The notes beneath the pieces were generated by a model. That model searched no databases. It was not told where the DNA came from and was given only the letters and a program-made list of their open reading frames with translations. A stretch of 64,000 nucleotides of DNA from Methylocaldum sp002005105 (GTDB taxonomy: Bacteria; Pseudomonadota; Gammaproteobacteria; Methylococcales; Methylococcaceae), in contig NZ_CP194902.1 in assembly GCF_051027545.1 (NCBI RefSeq), positions 4,340,001 to 4,404,000 on the forward strand. The letters are read 5' to 3'. Below, in pieces: positions 16,425 to 25,285 of this stretch. How positions within the stretch are numbered: the first letter of the stretch is position 1; each line of letters opens with the position of its first letter. The position numbers were made by a program, and so were the translations under genes.

Positions 16425-17687
16425 ATGAAGAAATGGATCGGTATAGGCCTTGTGTTACTCATCGTAATCTGGTGGATCGCCGCAGCCCCCAGACCGGAAA
16501 TTCGCTGCTGCGTCGCCGAGTCGATTTCCTTCGACCCAAAGACGGCAGCGGCGATCGCCGCAGTCGAGCATTCCGCCGACTTCGCTGCCGGTCTGGAGCA
16601 TTTTCGGTCCGACCTACCGGGTTACGACGATGTCGTGTTACTCACCGGCGGAACCAGGGCCCTGGTTACAGCGACGGACGGAAAAATCTGGAGCGTAGAC
16701 CTCGCCACACACGCGGTTGAGCCGTTCGTGGATGCGCCGCTGATGGCGTTCGGCATACACGAAGCGCCCGGCGACCCGAACCATGTTTATTTTTGCTCCT
16801 CCAACGCCTATGGCGAGCCGTTTCCGGGCGAGGCTGTCGGACTCTACCGTCTCGCGCTCGACACCCGGAAAATCGAGCCCATCGTTCTCGAGGTGCCGGC
16901 AACGCTGATCGATCCCGATCACCCGGTCGTCTATGCGGACAACGATCCCAAGGCGCCCGAATTGAGGCGCGACGGCAGCGGCGGAGATCATCGTCCGCTG
17001 GTGGTCTGCGACAACCTGGAAGTCTCCGAGGACGGCCGGCGCATCTATTTCTCCGAACCGTTCTCGTACAGAGACGCTTCGCTAGACGACGCGGTAGATG
17101 AAGCCATTGCCCTACCTCCCAATGGGCGCCTGTGGCGGCACGACCTGGATACCGGAACCACCCGCCTTGTCGCGGAGGGATTCCACTTCATCAACGGCGT
17201 TCTATACGACCTGCATCCGGGCCAGCCGCGGGAGGAGTCGGTTTTGGTCACCCAGACCTCTCTTTTCCGTCTGGCGCGTTTCTATCTTCGGGGTCCGAAA
17301 GCGGGGAGCTACGAGGTGGTGCTCGATGGGCTTACGGGCATGGACGACGGGATGGACCGCGATGCGTCCGGGCGTATCTGGCTTGCCCTGTTCACAGAGA
17401 GAAGCCCCATCCTGACCTGGGCCCACGAAAACGCGTGGGTCAAACCGCTGCTCTTGCGGTTGCCGCCCCGACTGCTGCTGCGTCAGCAGCGTACGGGTGT
17501 GATCGTCGTGAGCCCTGATGGAAGCAAGCCTCTCTATGCGGCGATGTATAAGGGCCTTCCGCTTGCCTCCATAGCTTCCGCCGTACCTGCGGAAAACGGA
17601 ATTTATTTGGCGAATGAGTCTCTAGGCGAGCTCGATAGCGAGCAGAGCGGAATCGTGCGTCTGAAGTGGCCGAAACAACTGCACTGA
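16425..17687 (+). CDS. Membrane-anchored six-bladed beta-propeller, SMP-30/strictosidine-synthase-like
   Basis: 420 residues. An N-terminal hydrophobic anchor (about 5-20, KWIGIGLVLLIVIWWIAAA) leads into a propeller typical of the strictosidine synthase/gluconolactonase/APMAP group. Repeated strands include GTRALVTATDGKIWSVD, CDNLEVSEDGRRIYFSEP and GLTGMDDGMDRDASGRIWLA. These proteins are lactonases or related hydrolases with a central calcium site. It probably faces the periplasm. The ATG at 16425 is preferred over an upstream GTG/ATG in frame because of the SD GAGGATCAGG. It stands apart from the DUF2235 gene by 88 bases. Confidence 0.75.
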   Translation: MKKWIGIGLVLLIVIWWIAAAPRPEIRCCVAESISFDPKTAAAIAAVEHSADFAAGLEHFRSDLPGYDDVVLLTGGTRALVTATDGKIWSVDLATHAVEPFVDAPLMAFGIHEAPGDPNHVYFCSSNAYGEPFPGEAVGLYRLALDTRKIEPIVLEVPATLIDPDHPVVYADNDPKAPELRRDGSGGDHRPLVVCDNLEVSEDGRRIYFSEPFSYRDASLDDAVDEAIALPPNGRLWRHDLDTGTTRLVAEGFHFINGVLYDLHPGQPREESVLVTQTSLFRLARFYLRGPKAGSYEVVLDGLTGMDDGMDRDASGRIWLALFTERSPILTWAHENAWVKPLLLRLPPRLLLRQQRTGVIVVSPDGSKPLYAAMYKGLPLASIASAVPAENGIYLANESLGELDSEQSGIVRLKWPKQLH

Positions 17688-17918
17688 TCGCATCAGCCCC
17701 GACTTTTTTTCCTGCACTTTGGCATTGCCCGCCCCGAGCTTGGGAGGCTTTCTAGCTCGGCATAGCCTCCTCTCGGCGGGCCATGCATTCTCGGTTCCGT
17801 TAAAGCAGTTTTGATTTGAAAAGAACTGCTTTGCATGCCCACTTCCCCGCCCGGCGTTCACAATAAATGGGTGGCATCCCGCAACGTACTGCGGGATTTG
17901 CCGCACGGCCTATTGCTG
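17688..17918. other. Intergenic after the propeller gene
   Basis: Contains a run of seven T after GCCCCGAC at 17703-17710 that may end the upstream transcript, and a short palindrome around ATCCCGC/GCGGGAT near 17877-17898. No gene recognised. Confidence 0.35.
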
Positions 17919-18023
17919 CTAAGTACATTCCGCAAATACTTGCGGAATCTCGACAGATTGGCTTGATTGGCGGGGTTGTCCTGCAGGTTGCCTATGCCGC
18001 AAGACTTCCCTGAATGTACTTAG
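17919..18023. repeat. Short element with 12-bp perfect inverted ends
   Basis: CTAAGTACATTC at 17919-17930 is repeated inverted at 18012-18023. The inside holds a hairpin TTCCGCAA/TTGCGGAA (about 17928-17947). Its right end overlaps the TAGAGC end of the modular repeat, so the two elements abut or are nested. Confidence 0.55.
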
Positions 18024-18213
18024 AGCGTTTTTCATCCCGGTGTACGGATTCGTGTTCGGGCGGGAAGAACGTAGGTCGGCAATCCCTTGCCGACTTATCG
18101 GCTCGGCAAAGGATTTTGTTGGAAGGGTCGCGACTAAAGCGACCGTTTGCGATTGGGAAGGGATTGCCGACCTACCTATCGGGCTCCCTGATACCGGATC
18201 GGAAAATGCTCTA
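18021..18213. repeat. Modular palindromic repeat, copy 2 (one cassette)
   Basis: Ends TAGAGC (18021-18026) and GCTCTA (18208-18213). The inner 15-bp inverted repeats are at 18071-18085 and 18161-18175. One cassette only: GGTCGC-GACTAAA-GCGACC (18126-18144) with the GTTTGCGATTGG tail. This is the clearest single-cassette copy and defines the outer limits of the element. Confidence 0.85.
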
Positions 18214-18252
18214 GCCTGCCTCTGCGGGGTCGCCATGGCATTTGACCTCTGA

Positions 18253-18604
18253 TTCTTCTACCGCCGCGTCGAGCTCGACCAGTACGCCACCAGCCAGTTC
18301 CTCGAAACCGAGCTGCCCCGCCATTTGACGGTGATCGGCACAGTCGCGGCCAACATCCCCTACCTCGGCGTCCTGATCACGGCCATGGGAATCATGCTCA
18401 CGTTCCACCCGATGAGGATGGACAGCGGCGCGCCTCGATCGTGACCGCGACCCGATCCCTGTGATTCCCCTGGTCGATGCGATACCGGCATTGCCGGTGA
18501 TCATCCGGACCACCGCGACCTTCGTCAGCGGCCAGATGCCGGTGACGCTCGGCCCGCGCTCGCGCCAGGTGGCGGCGATCATCCCCTCCGATTACACCGA
18601 CTGA
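18253..18604 (+). pseudogene. exbB/exbD relic (MotA/TolQ/ExbB and ExbD/TolR fragments)
   Basis: Two fragments in different frames without start codons. 18253-18444 reads FFYRRVELDQ...ELPRHLTVIGTVAANIPYLG..., the cytoplasmic helix and start of a membrane helix of an ExbB/TolQ channel. From about 18443 to 18604 another frame reads DPIPVIPLVDAIPALPV...TTATFVSGQMPVTL, resembling the PLVD membrane segment of ExbD and then ending early. The C-terminal half of the channel subunit and most of ExbD are missing. It looks like a decayed proton-motive energiser operon, joined by an internal deletion. Recognition is by motif only. Confidence 0.55.
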
Positions 18605-18702
18605 AGCGTGGCGCCGGGTGAAAAGCCTAACCGCACTCAGCCGTTTCCCGCACCGTCCGACCGGCGGTTGGCGCGAGCGCCCGCGTTCTCGGGCCTGACG
18701 GC

Positions 18703-18718
18703 TGGCACCTGTCTTGCA
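18703..18718 (+). promoter_or_regulatory. Sigma-54-type -24/-12 promoter
   Basis: TGGCAC-CTGTC-TTGCA matches the RpoN consensus at all key positions, with 10 bases between GG and GC. It lies 138 bases before the small cysteine-protein gene at 18856 and points toward it. No clear TGT-N10-ACA activator site was found just upstream. Confidence 0.6.
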
Positions 18719-18855
18719 CTGTCTTCTGGTAGCGCCGGGCGGGCGCTTGGGCGCGGAGCCCCCTCTTCCTCCGCGCCCGCCGTCCGCCCGCGCCTGTGCT
18801 ATTCGCCTCACTGGGTTGCCGGCGCCGCCTGCGAGCGGCGCTCTCTTTTGCATGG

Positions 18856-19071
18856 ATGGACCGCCCGATGGATGCCGCACCACCACTTCGGATTGCCCGC
18901 CCCGCACCCGATGAACCTGACGCGCCGCCCCCGGCCGCCTGGGTCCGGGCTGTCCAACGCGCCCAGCAGCGCACCCCCTGTTACCGCACCGAGGAACGGT
19001 TCCAATGCACCGTTCCCGACTGCGAATGGCGCCGCGCCTGCCTCAAACTCGTCGCCGCCTGGCAGCGGTGA
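18856..19071 (+). CDS. Small cysteine-containing protein, unknown (71 aa)
   Basis: 71 residues. The first part is acidic and rich in Pro/Ala. The second half has four cysteines in the pattern C-x8-C-x4-C-x5-C (TPCYRTEERFQC, PDCEWRRAC), ending KLVAAWQR, which suggests a small metal-binding or disulfide module. The start at 18856 is chosen because the conserved-looking part is downstream; an earlier ATG at 18796 exists. It sits after a sigma-54-like promoter and an exbB/exbD relic. I do not recognise the function. Confidence 0.5.
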   Translation: MDRPMDAAPPLRIARPAPDEPDAPPPAAWVRAVQRAQQRTPCYRTEERFQCTVPDCEWRRACLKLVAAWQR

Positions 19072-19647
19072 AAACGGCCTGGACCTTCTCGCTTACATCC
19101 GCCCCGAGGTGAGAAATGGGTTACATCGAAACGGCACTTACACGACCGGAACGTTCTCGATGGAATGATTAAGTTCCGGCACGCTAGTACGTCTCGAACC
19201 GAAACCCCGACGGTCACACTATTCAACCCACAGAAAATGGCTGTATTCGAGACTGCGATGCGCCGGGCGGGGCAAAAGTCACATCGATTGTGTGTTTTGC
19301 CATACCAATCACTGATCGCACCGATGGATCAGCCGACGCGGATGCCGTCCCATCAAGCACTTGAGGAGGGTGGCATGGCGATTGCCTTTTATGGAAACAT
19401 TCATGCTCAAGAGTCATGACATCGCTCAATCGTCATGCTCTGCCGGCTTTGGCGGCATCGCCGCGCTCCATTCGTGAAAAGTGTTCTTTCGGACTCGCGG
19501 TGTTTCCACAGTTTTACTGTATCGGCCCCCTAGATATGGGTTAAGGGAGCCGTTGCTCAAGCGGCGAATTTTGCTTGGTCGTTCTTCTTTTCAAACGCCA
19601 ACAGCACTGCTGCTCTATCAAAACATTAGTGCTTAGCCGACTGGGGG
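19072..19647. other. Intergenic, one weak -24/-12-like site
   Basis: About 580 bases with no convincing gene; a short frame at 19165-19419 has no homology signal I can see. TGGCAT-GGCGA-TTGCC at 19371-19386 has sigma-54-like spacing and faces the gene at 19704, but it is 318 bases away and the match is weaker. Confidence 0.35.
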
Positions 19648-19678
19648 CACCGCCTCATTTCCAAGCCATGAGGCGGTG
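19648..19678. terminator. Strong hairpin 25 bases before the gene at 19704
   Basis: Perfect 11-bp stem CACCGCCTCAT/ATGAGGCGGTG with a 9-nt loop and no T-tract. It may end upstream transcription or form part of the leader of the following gene. Confidence 0.45.
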
Positions 19679-19703
19679 ATTTCACGATCGAGAGGAGAAA
19701 CAG

Positions 19704-20078
19704 ATGACACCCAGACTCAGGCGCCAGGAATGCGATCCAGCCATACAAGCAGACGCGCCGGTCCCGCCAGCATTTCCGTCGGCACGGTACTTCCAGATTC
19801 ATTTCGAACAGCTCTATCAGTTGATACACGAACTCCGAGAGAAACTCGATGCCACAGCTAGAGAGCTGGCGCAGCTTCGGGCACTTACAGGAGCCGATGT
19901 CGAGCGGTCTCAAACCGCCTCGGACACGCCGGTTTCGCCGGTTGGCCGCGGGATATCGACGGTCATTGACACCCCCACACAAGCGGAGGCACGGGAAAAA
20001 ACGAAACGTGAAATTTCCGATTGCCAATCGCAGCGGCGTCTAACGAATCGACGCAAGCCGGCGGTCAGACAATCCTAG
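19704..20078 (+). CDS. Hypothetical protein with short coiled coil
   Basis: 124 residues. The middle (about 31-55, FEQLYQLIHELREKLDATARELAQL) is a heptad-like amphipathic helix; the ends are low-complexity and basic. The start is supported by GAGAGGAGAA. No family recognised. The opposite strand is also open over much of this length, so coding is not certain. Confidence 0.45.
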   Translation: MTPRLRRQECDPAIQADAPVPPAFPSARYFQIHFEQLYQLIHELREKLDATARELAQLRALTGADVERSQTASDTPVSPVGRGISTVIDTPTQAEAREKTKREISDCQSQRRLTNRRKPAVRQS

Positions 20079-20182
20079 AGACGCCGGTCGGACGCACCGG
20101 AATGCGCCGGCCGGAGCGTCCAAAGCATATTGGTTCAGAGATCAATCCGCCCCACCGCATGGGGCATCTGTTTTTCTATTCA

Positions 20183-21148
20183 TCATTTCGGGCCATTGCC
20201 GACGATCGACACTACATATCTCCCCGAGCTGTAGGACCAATCGAGATTGCCGCGCATCCACGAGCACAGAACCGAGACAAAACGCTGAACGTCGCTATCG
20301 ATCGCAGCTCCGAACGTGGGCAATTGCTCTTTTAATGCGATGAAATTGCGGACTTCTCTATTCGTCAGCTCCGCCGCTTGCTGAATTGCATCCTGAAGAG
20401 ACAACCGACGATGGTGCTGGAACGTCACGACCAGGTTATGGACATCATTGTGCTGGACTTCCTTGGCGAAAGAAATGATGTCGTTGGACCAACAAACCAC
20501 ATTGTTCGCCATCCGGATCAGATTCTGCAGCGTATCGTGTTTGCGCACGTGCAGCGGCAGACTTATGTCTTCCACGACGTCTATGAGCTCGATATCGGTA
20601 TAAAGTCCTCCGGTAAACGGGCGCATCGTCACATACGTTAGCGGGTCCGGCGTAATTCCGCTTGCACGGTTTTTAGCTTCCCAAACCGAGGATTCGAAAT
20701 ATTCGACGACGCTGAGTATAAACCGGCACATCCAGTCGTCGTTTGCTATTTGCCGCAGTCTAAGGTAAAGGTCGTGCAGTGCTCGAGCAAGCGGCAGATC
20801 CGTTTCGTTAGGCTCGCGACCGGTAAGAATTTCAGTCAACCGCTCATGAAAATGGGCAAGTTTATCCGGACTCCGCCCGAAACCCGACTCGTCGCATTGA
20901 TCGTCGCGAATGAATAGCCAAGTGTTCCAATCCGAGACGATATTAAGTCCTTCGTAAGGAGCATCGGGATAGGCGCGGGCTGCCAACCAGCTGAACTTGG
21001 AAGCTTCCAGCCGCTGCCATTCGCGATCGTCGGTAACCAAATTGAAACGCCTCACCCACGCCAGGGTATGACGATTAGCCGCTTCGGCATGAGAATTGAG
21101 GCGCGAGGGAAACGGACAGTAAAATTCGGGTAGCGTGATCGTGCTCAT
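20183..21148 (-). CDS. Class I terpene synthase
   Basis: 321 residues of the bacterial sesquiterpene/monoterpene cyclase family. It cyclises a prenyl diphosphate by ionisation at a Mg cluster. The acidic motif is D82-DQCD-E87, the NSE triad is N222-DIIS-FAKE with N222, S226 and E230, and the terminal R310-Y311 pair is present, so all catalytic elements are intact. The size is typical. It begins 36 bases after the GGDEF/EAL gene with no obvious SD, and may be the last gene of that transcript. Base composition appears lower in GC than its neighbours, hinting at transfer. The product cannot be predicted. Confidence 0.9.
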   Translation of the reverse strand: MSTITLPEFYCPFPSRLNSHAEAANRHTLAWVRRFNLVTDDREWQRLEASKFSWLAARAYPDAPYEGLNIVSDWNTWLFIRDDQCDESGFGRSPDKLAHFHERLTEILTGREPNETDLPLARALHDLYLRLRQIANDDWMCRFILSVVEYFESSVWEAKNRASGITPDPLTYVTMRPFTGGLYTDIELIDVVEDISLPLHVRKHDTLQNLIRMANNVVCWSNDIISFAKEVQHNDVHNLVVTFQHHRRLSLQDAIQQAAELTNREVRNFIALKEQLPTFGAAIDSDVQRFVSVLCSWMRGNLDWSYSSGRYVVSIVGNGPK

Positions 21149-21184
21149 AATTATTAGTTGATAAAAGTAGTATGCGGATGCCGC

Positions 21185-24013
21185 TTACGATCCAACCAAC
21201 GGTAAATCGATCACGGACATTGTTGCCGGCTTTAACTGTCGATCGGGACGTCCGATAAAAAAGCCCTGTACCAGATCGACTCCTAATTCTCGAAGCCGAA
21301 TTAGTGTCTGCGCATTTTCAACTCCTTCGGCGACGATTTTTTGCCTGTAGCCATGAGCGAGCGTGGTCAGGGCGCTGACAAACACTTTGTCGTCATCGTC
21401 ATTGGCTAGACGGCTGATAAACGAACGATCAATCTTCACATGCTTGATCGGCAAGTGTCTTAGGTAATGAAAGGACGCAAACCCGGCCCCAAAATCGTCC
21501 ATCGCGAATCCGAAGCCAATATCGGTTAATTCGTCCATAATCCGCCGAGCCGCCTCTAAATCGGCGATCGCGGCAGTCTCTGTGATCTCGAGCAATAAAC
21601 GTTCCGGAGCCAAGACTCCGTCGCGCGCCGCTTGTTTGAGCGGCTCCGCCCATCCCGGATCGGTCAGCGCGGCAGCGGAAAGATTAATCGAAAGGCGCGC
21701 CGAACGAACCTTGCCAAGGATTTCGATCGCCTCCCGAGTGACATATGAATCGATGGCGCTCATCAAGTCCGAACGCAAAATGACGTCCATATATTCACCC
21801 GGAAGAACGATGCGTCCGTCGTCCAGCTTCAAGCGAAGCAGCGCCTCGTGATAAGCGACAAGCCCCGTCGCCACGTCTACTACGGGCTGATAATGAAAAA
21901 ATAGACGCTTTTGATCCAAAGATTGGGCGATAACGTTGCGCCAATACGCCCGGTGACTGATCTGAGCGCGTTCTTCGCCCGAGTGCGAGAACAAATGCCA
22001 CCGTCCTCGCCCTGCTTTTTTTGCCTGATACATAGCCGCGTCGGCGTTCGCCATAAGCTCTTCCACATCCTTGCCATGTTCCGGAATCAGGGCGATACCT
22101 ATGCTCGCGGAAATGCGATAGCTTCGGTCGCCGAAGCGGAAAGGCTTCTCGGTCAAGCGCTGATTGAGATCCTGAGCAAAGTACTCTGCTCCCGACCGGT
22201 CAGTACCGGTCATCAGAACGGCGAACTCATCGCCCCCCAAGCGAGCCAGAACATCCGACTTGCGTGCCCGCGCCTGCAGCTCATTGGCCAAAAGGCACAG
22301 CAGCGCATCGCCGGCAGCGTGTCCGCTGCTGTCATTGACGTCCTTGAAATGGTCCAGGTCGAACAAGAGCAGGGCCGCCGGGGTACCGTTCCGCTCCGCC
22401 TCGGCAAAACTCCGCTCCAGCTCGTCCTTGAACCAGAGCCGATTGTGGAGCCCGGTCAATGAATCGTGGTTCGCCAGCCAGCGTATACGGGATTCGGCCT
22501 GTACTCTTTCAGTAGCGTCCAAACCGATGGACAGCACGGCAATGCCGTTCTCCTGCTCCAAGCCCAAACGCGTATGCACCCATACGATATGCCGCTTGGT
22601 GCCGTCGCAGCAGGTCAGGACCGACTCGTGTTCCAGACGATGCAGCAGGTTGGAGAACAGCTTTTCGAGATTCCGGGCGATATCACTGGTTTCGTTATCG
22701 ATTTCGATCAGCTCGACGAATCGGGCGTTTTTGAGCGTCTCGCCGGGACGTCCCAAGATCTGGGACGTCAATTCATTAACCGTACGAATTCTGCCGTCGC
22801 GAGTTTGAGTCAGAATCAAAACCTGGGCGTTGTCCAGCAGCCCTTGAATAAAGTCCCTCTCCGCCGCGAGGGTGTTTTGATGCTCTTCGATCTGATGAGC
22901 CAAACGGATGGACGTGGCATAGAGGATGTCGATTTCGTCTTTCCATTCGACCAGGCGGCTGAGCGTCTTTAGCCGCTCGTTGACTTTGTGATAGTTGCCG
23001 TGAGCCAGCAATGGCAATGTCGATGCAAGATGTTGAATGCGCCGTAGCGGAGCATGCAGCAATACCAACAGCAGGACTTCGGCTATGGCTAAAGACATCC
23101 CGACGACAACCAGGGCGTCCCGATTGGCCTGGTCGAGCGCCGCGGCCGAAGCGCTAGCATCCACGATGAACATAAGTTGGCCGGTCTCGCCACCCGCCAG
23201 GATGTCGTTCAGCGGCGAAGCATAAACCGTGAATTTTTTCTTCTTCCATTCCAGCCATTGGTCGGCTGTGAGCATATCCGGCCCCGGATAGTGCTCGGCG
23301 AGATTCCTCAAGAAAGGCTCCAGCTGTTGCGGATTGGACAACGCAGCAACACGCAGGCCCCAGGCTTCCAGAACCTTTTCGCCGGTTCCCGGAGAGGCCA
23401 CGAGGATTGCGACAGCCGTTCCGGCACCCGCCGAAAAGTCCAGCACCAGATCGGTAATCATCTGGCTGAGAGAAAGGATGCCTACATTTCGTCCCGCAGA
23501 AAGCAACGGAACAAAAGCATGAAGGCTGCAACCCGGTTGACAGGTCAAGATTGTCATCGGCTGCTCCGTTTCGAGGACTCGGCTCAAAACGTCCTGTAAC
23601 CGGTCTTGTGGAACCGCGTTCGCCATTGACGAAGACCAGCTCAGAACTGAATTACCTGCCGCATCGAACAGCTCGATCCGCTCGACGTCCAATTCGTACC
23701 GTACGCTGGAAAAAAATCCCTGCAAACGGGCAGCGGTTTGATTCTCGCGCGGCGCCGTGATGAACCGATCCAACCTACCGAGCGAAGCAAGCACCACGCC
23801 CAGGCGTTGCAAGCGGTCGGCCGAACGCTCTATAAGCTCTTTGAATTCAGTCCTAAGAGCCGCGTTGCGAACGGCTTGCTGGTTTTTGAATTGAGTCCTT
23901 AAATTCCAATGGTTCAGTGCGCCGAAAGCGACACCGAGCGTCAACAAGAGCAGACTCAACAGTACAAACCCTTTTCGGCGCAATGTCCAAAAACGGTTTG
24001 TGTCATTCCTCAT
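21185..24013 (-). CDS. Membrane sensor with PAS, GGDEF and EAL domains
   Basis: 942 residues. Two hydrophobic segments (about 15-33 and 303-325) enclose a periplasmic sensor domain of about 270 residues; a HAMP-like linker follows. A PAS domain (about 390-505) precedes GGDEF with intact LGGDEF and DLDHFKDVND, then EAL with EALLRL, ITET, DDFGAGFAS, KIDRSF and VAEGVE. Both catalytic domains look active, so it may make or degrade c-di-GMP. It lies 21 bases after the porin-like gene in a row that begins with a periplasmic binding protein, which could be its ligand partner. Confidence 0.9.
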   Translation of the reverse strand: MRNDTNRFWTLRRKGFVLLSLLLLTLGVAFGALNHWNLRTQFKNQQAVRNAALRTEFKELIERSADRLQRLGVVLASLGRLDRFITAPRENQTAARLQGFFSSVRYELDVERIELFDAAGNSVLSWSSSMANAVPQDRLQDVLSRVLETEQPMTILTCQPGCSLHAFVPLLSAGRNVGILSLSQMITDLVLDFSAGAGTAVAILVASPGTGEKVLEAWGLRVAALSNPQQLEPFLRNLAEHYPGPDMLTADQWLEWKKKKFTVYASPLNDILAGGETGQLMFIVDASASAAALDQANRDALVVVGMSLAIAEVLLLVLLHAPLRRIQHLASTLPLLAHGNYHKVNERLKTLSRLVEWKDEIDILYATSIRLAHQIEEHQNTLAAERDFIQGLLDNAQVLILTQTRDGRIRTVNELTSQILGRPGETLKNARFVELIEIDNETSDIARNLEKLFSNLLHRLEHESVLTCCDGTKRHIVWVHTRLGLEQENGIAVLSIGLDATERVQAESRIRWLANHDSLTGLHNRLWFKDELERSFAEAERNGTPAALLLFDLDHFKDVNDSSGHAAGDALLCLLANELQARARKSDVLARLGGDEFAVLMTGTDRSGAEYFAQDLNQRLTEKPFRFGDRSYRISASIGIALIPEHGKDVEELMANADAAMYQAKKAGRGRWHLFSHSGEERAQISHRAYWRNVIAQSLDQKRLFFHYQPVVDVATGLVAYHEALLRLKLDDGRIVLPGEYMDVILRSDLMSAIDSYVTREAIEILGKVRSARLSINLSAAALTDPGWAEPLKQAARDGVLAPERLLLEITETAAIADLEAARRIMDELTDIGFGFAMDDFGAGFASFHYLRHLPIKHVKIDRSFISRLANDDDDKVFVSALTTLAHGYRQKIVAEGVENAQTLIRLRELGVDLVQGFFIGRPDRQLKPATMSVIDLPLVGS

Positions 24014-24034
24014 TTATCCTTTCCAGCAACGGCT

Positions 24035-25285
24035 TCAGAAACGAAACGATACCATTACAGAAAAGAGATCCCAGTGAGGATCTCCCCCGCCTCTCAGCAA
24101 GTCGGAATTGTCGTGAGGAGAGAGCCAGGCGGTACCTTCCACGTTGTGGTATTCCGCCGCAATCAGCCAATTCCGCACAAATTCCCAGCGGACACCGACG
24201 GCAAGATCATAAGCGTAAAAGCGGTGGCGTGCTTGGCCGGTTTGCTCGGCCAAGGAACGACCGCTTCGGTCGTCACGGTCCGCATGAAAAACGTCATAGC
24301 GAAGTACGGCCGACCAGTCATCGCTCAATCGGTACTCTCCCTGTACATAAAACCCCTCCGAGGTATTCTCTATGGGAACCGGTGTAAAACCACTGCGACG
24401 GGCATCGACCCAACCGTATTCCGCAGTCAACGACCAGCGCTCTGCATTATATTGCAGAGAGAACAAAGGATATAAAGCCTGGATGTTGCCGGATGGAACT
24501 CCGCTTGCACGCGACCTGAAGTCACGGTCCAGGTCGACCACGCTGAACATGGCACGCGCCCGCCCGCCCATCCACTCATAGACGGCTCGCCCGAGAAACA
24601 AGGGACGCCCATCCATTCTACCGGGCGAGTTGAGCATGCCGGTGAGGAAATCGGTGGCATCGCCGGTATCATCCTGCGGTTCCGCGACCATGAATTCCAA
24701 ATTGAAGCGATGATCGCCCCAGTTATAGCGGCTATACAGCAGTCCTCCGTCGGCCGAGATCATCGCCTGCCTGAGCCCGAGCGTGTCGAAATAAACCGAC
24801 TGGGGCAGAATCACCGAAGGCCGGGTCCAGACCACATCCCGAGTGTCGTTGTATAGTCCGAACGGTATTTTGACTCGCCCCGCCCGCACGCCAAGCGTTA
24901 AAGCCGAGTCGAGAAACGTGCCGTTGTAATCCACTTGGGCAAAATCGAGCCGAAAATCCTCCCGATCGGAACCTCCGGCGTTGCGATAGAGCCCTTGAGC
25001 GGAAAACAACAGGTTTGGCAGCAATCGCACGGATCCGTTGACGCCAATTTCGGTGAAATCCAGACTGCCGCCACGGCTCGCGCCGAACACTTGATTGCTC
25101 GTGGTATAGGTAAATCCTTGACTCGCAAAACCATGCAACTGCCAGTCAATAGTGCTGAAATCCAGCGCCGCTGCCACGCCGGATACGAAAAAGCAGGCGA
25201 CCGTTGCAGCCATACGCGCGATCGTTCGAGGACCGACGATCCGCATGGCCAGCGCCTTCCCTAGAAAACCCCTATTTGTCAACAT
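24035..25285 (-). CDS. Outer-membrane beta-barrel, porin-like
   Basis: About 416 residues. A signal peptide lies within the first 40 (ARMAATVACFFVSGVAAA). The body alternates hydrophobic and polar strands with many aromatic residues and ends in VSFRF with a terminal Phe, the classical signal for outer-membrane insertion. It resembles short phosphate/anion-type porins in style, but I cannot assign a family. The first codons overlap the 3' end of the binding-protein gene; an internal ATG at 25246 may be the true start, since the signal peptide follows it closely. Confidence 0.75.
   Translation of the reverse strand: MLTNRGFLGKALAMRIVGPRTIARMAATVACFFVSGVAAALDFSTIDWQLHGFASQGFTYTTSNQVFGASRGGSLDFTEIGVNGSVRLLPNLLFSAQGLYRNAGGSDREDFRLDFAQVDYNGTFLDSALTLGVRAGRVKIPFGLYNDTRDVVWTRPSVILPQSVYFDTLGLRQAMISADGGLLYSRYNWGDHRFNLEFMVAEPQDDTGDATDFLTGMLNSPGRMDGRPLFLGRAVYEWMGGRARAMFSVVDLDRDFRSRASGVPSGNIQALYPLFSLQYNAERWSLTAEYGWVDARRSGFTPVPIENTSEGFYVQGEYRLSDDWSAVLRYDVFHADRDDRSGRSLAEQTGQARHRFYAYDLAVGVRWEFVRNWLIAAEYHNVEGTAWLSPHDNSDLLRGGGDPHWDLFSVMVSFRF

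Noticed and set aside
19371..19386. Second sigma-54-like site TGGCAT-GGCGA-TTGCC
   Set aside because: Weaker match, about 320 bases from the next gene, with no supporting context; kept only as a note in the intergenic entry.
19165..19419. Possible small gene of 84 codons
   Set aside because: No start signal and no domain; composition not coding-like.
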